Positions 32,903 to 32,929 of a stretch of 32,929 nt of DNA are shown piece by piece. Source of the stretch: Arthrobacter sp. PsM3. GTDB lineage: Bacteria > Actinomycetota > Actinomycetes > Actinomycetales > Micrococcaceae. Every line of letters begins with the position of its first letter. Position 1 is the first letter of the stretch. The notes beneath the pieces are model-generated. The model searched no databases and was not told the DNA's origin. It saw only the letters and a list, made by a program, of their open reading frames with translations. The DNA lies in NCBI RefSeq assembly GCF_030433895.1, contig NZ_JARUXE010000044.1:1-32929 (forward strand), written 5' to 3'. The translations under genes were made by a program, and so were the position numbers.

Positions 32903-32929
32903 CTCTCTCTCTCTCTCTCTCTCTCTCTC
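32903..32929. repeat. (TC)n simple repeat at the window end
   Basis: About 27 bases of pure CT repeat run to the last base. Such tracts are rare inside a GC-rich bacterial chromosome and common where assemblies stop, so an adapter or assembly artefact is the likely explanation. Confidence 0.8.

Noticed and set aside
1..32929. CRISPR array
   Set aside because: No regularly spaced short direct repeats were seen on either strand, and no cas-like gene is present.

Overview
The window reads as DNA from a high-GC actinobacterium, most likely a soil Arthrobacter-type member of the Micrococcaceae. This is judged from the mycothiol-dependent isomerase family protein, the LAL-type LuxR regulator, the actinobacterial DUF3090 module and the overall protein flavour. 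No ribosomal marker is present, so the genus is inference.

Left half (0.66-15.5 kb): a compact benzoate-catabolic block. benA-benB-benC-benD-benR run on the minus strand (12.9 to 5.6 kb) and encode benzoate 1,2-dioxygenase, its reductase, the cis-diol dehydrogenase and a large LuxR/LAL regulator. catA diverges from benA and is followed by the benE permease. Converging from the left are benK (MFS importer), catR (LysR), catB and catC. Together they take up benzoate and convert it through the cis-diol, catechol and cis,cis-muconate to muconolactone and 3-oxoadipate enol-lactone. The later genes (pcaD, pcaIJ, pcaF) are not here. BenC is unusual: the ferredoxin-reductase carries a C-terminal domain that looks like the FCD ligand-binding domain of GntR regulators. 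A mycothiol-dependent isomerase-like gene sits at the left edge.

The block is bracketed by 28-bp tRNA-3'-end-like sequences in the same orientation (401-428 and 15694-15721). A third copy lies at 24521-24548. Each is embedded in a longer mosaic repeat with a perfect or near-perfect dyad about 90 bp away. Two of the three copies also carry a decayed serine-recombinase gene. This looks like accretion of elements at one tRNA gene, or spread of a composite repeat.

Middle (15.5-24.5 kb): a small membrane protein, an IS1380-type transposase remnant, a conserved actinobacterial three-gene module of unknown function (histidine phosphatase, DUF3090, SCO1664-type kinase-like protein), a DHA2 drug exporter, a secreted lytic transglycosylase and a CsbD-like stress protein too short to show up in most ORF calls.

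Right (24.5-32.9 kb): a graveyard of mobile and broken genes. It holds a DUF4190 membrane protein with an internal deletion, a frameshifted GyrA-like small protein, an intact dihydrofolate-reductase-family protein, a TnsA-like fragment, two tyrosine-recombinase pseudogenes followed by inverted-repeat termini, opposed IS21 istB and istA remnants, an intact PIG-L deacetylase fused to a lectin-like beta-propeller, and a remnant resembling the C-terminus of a type ISP restriction helicase. The sequence ends in a (TC)n run that is probably a contig edge.
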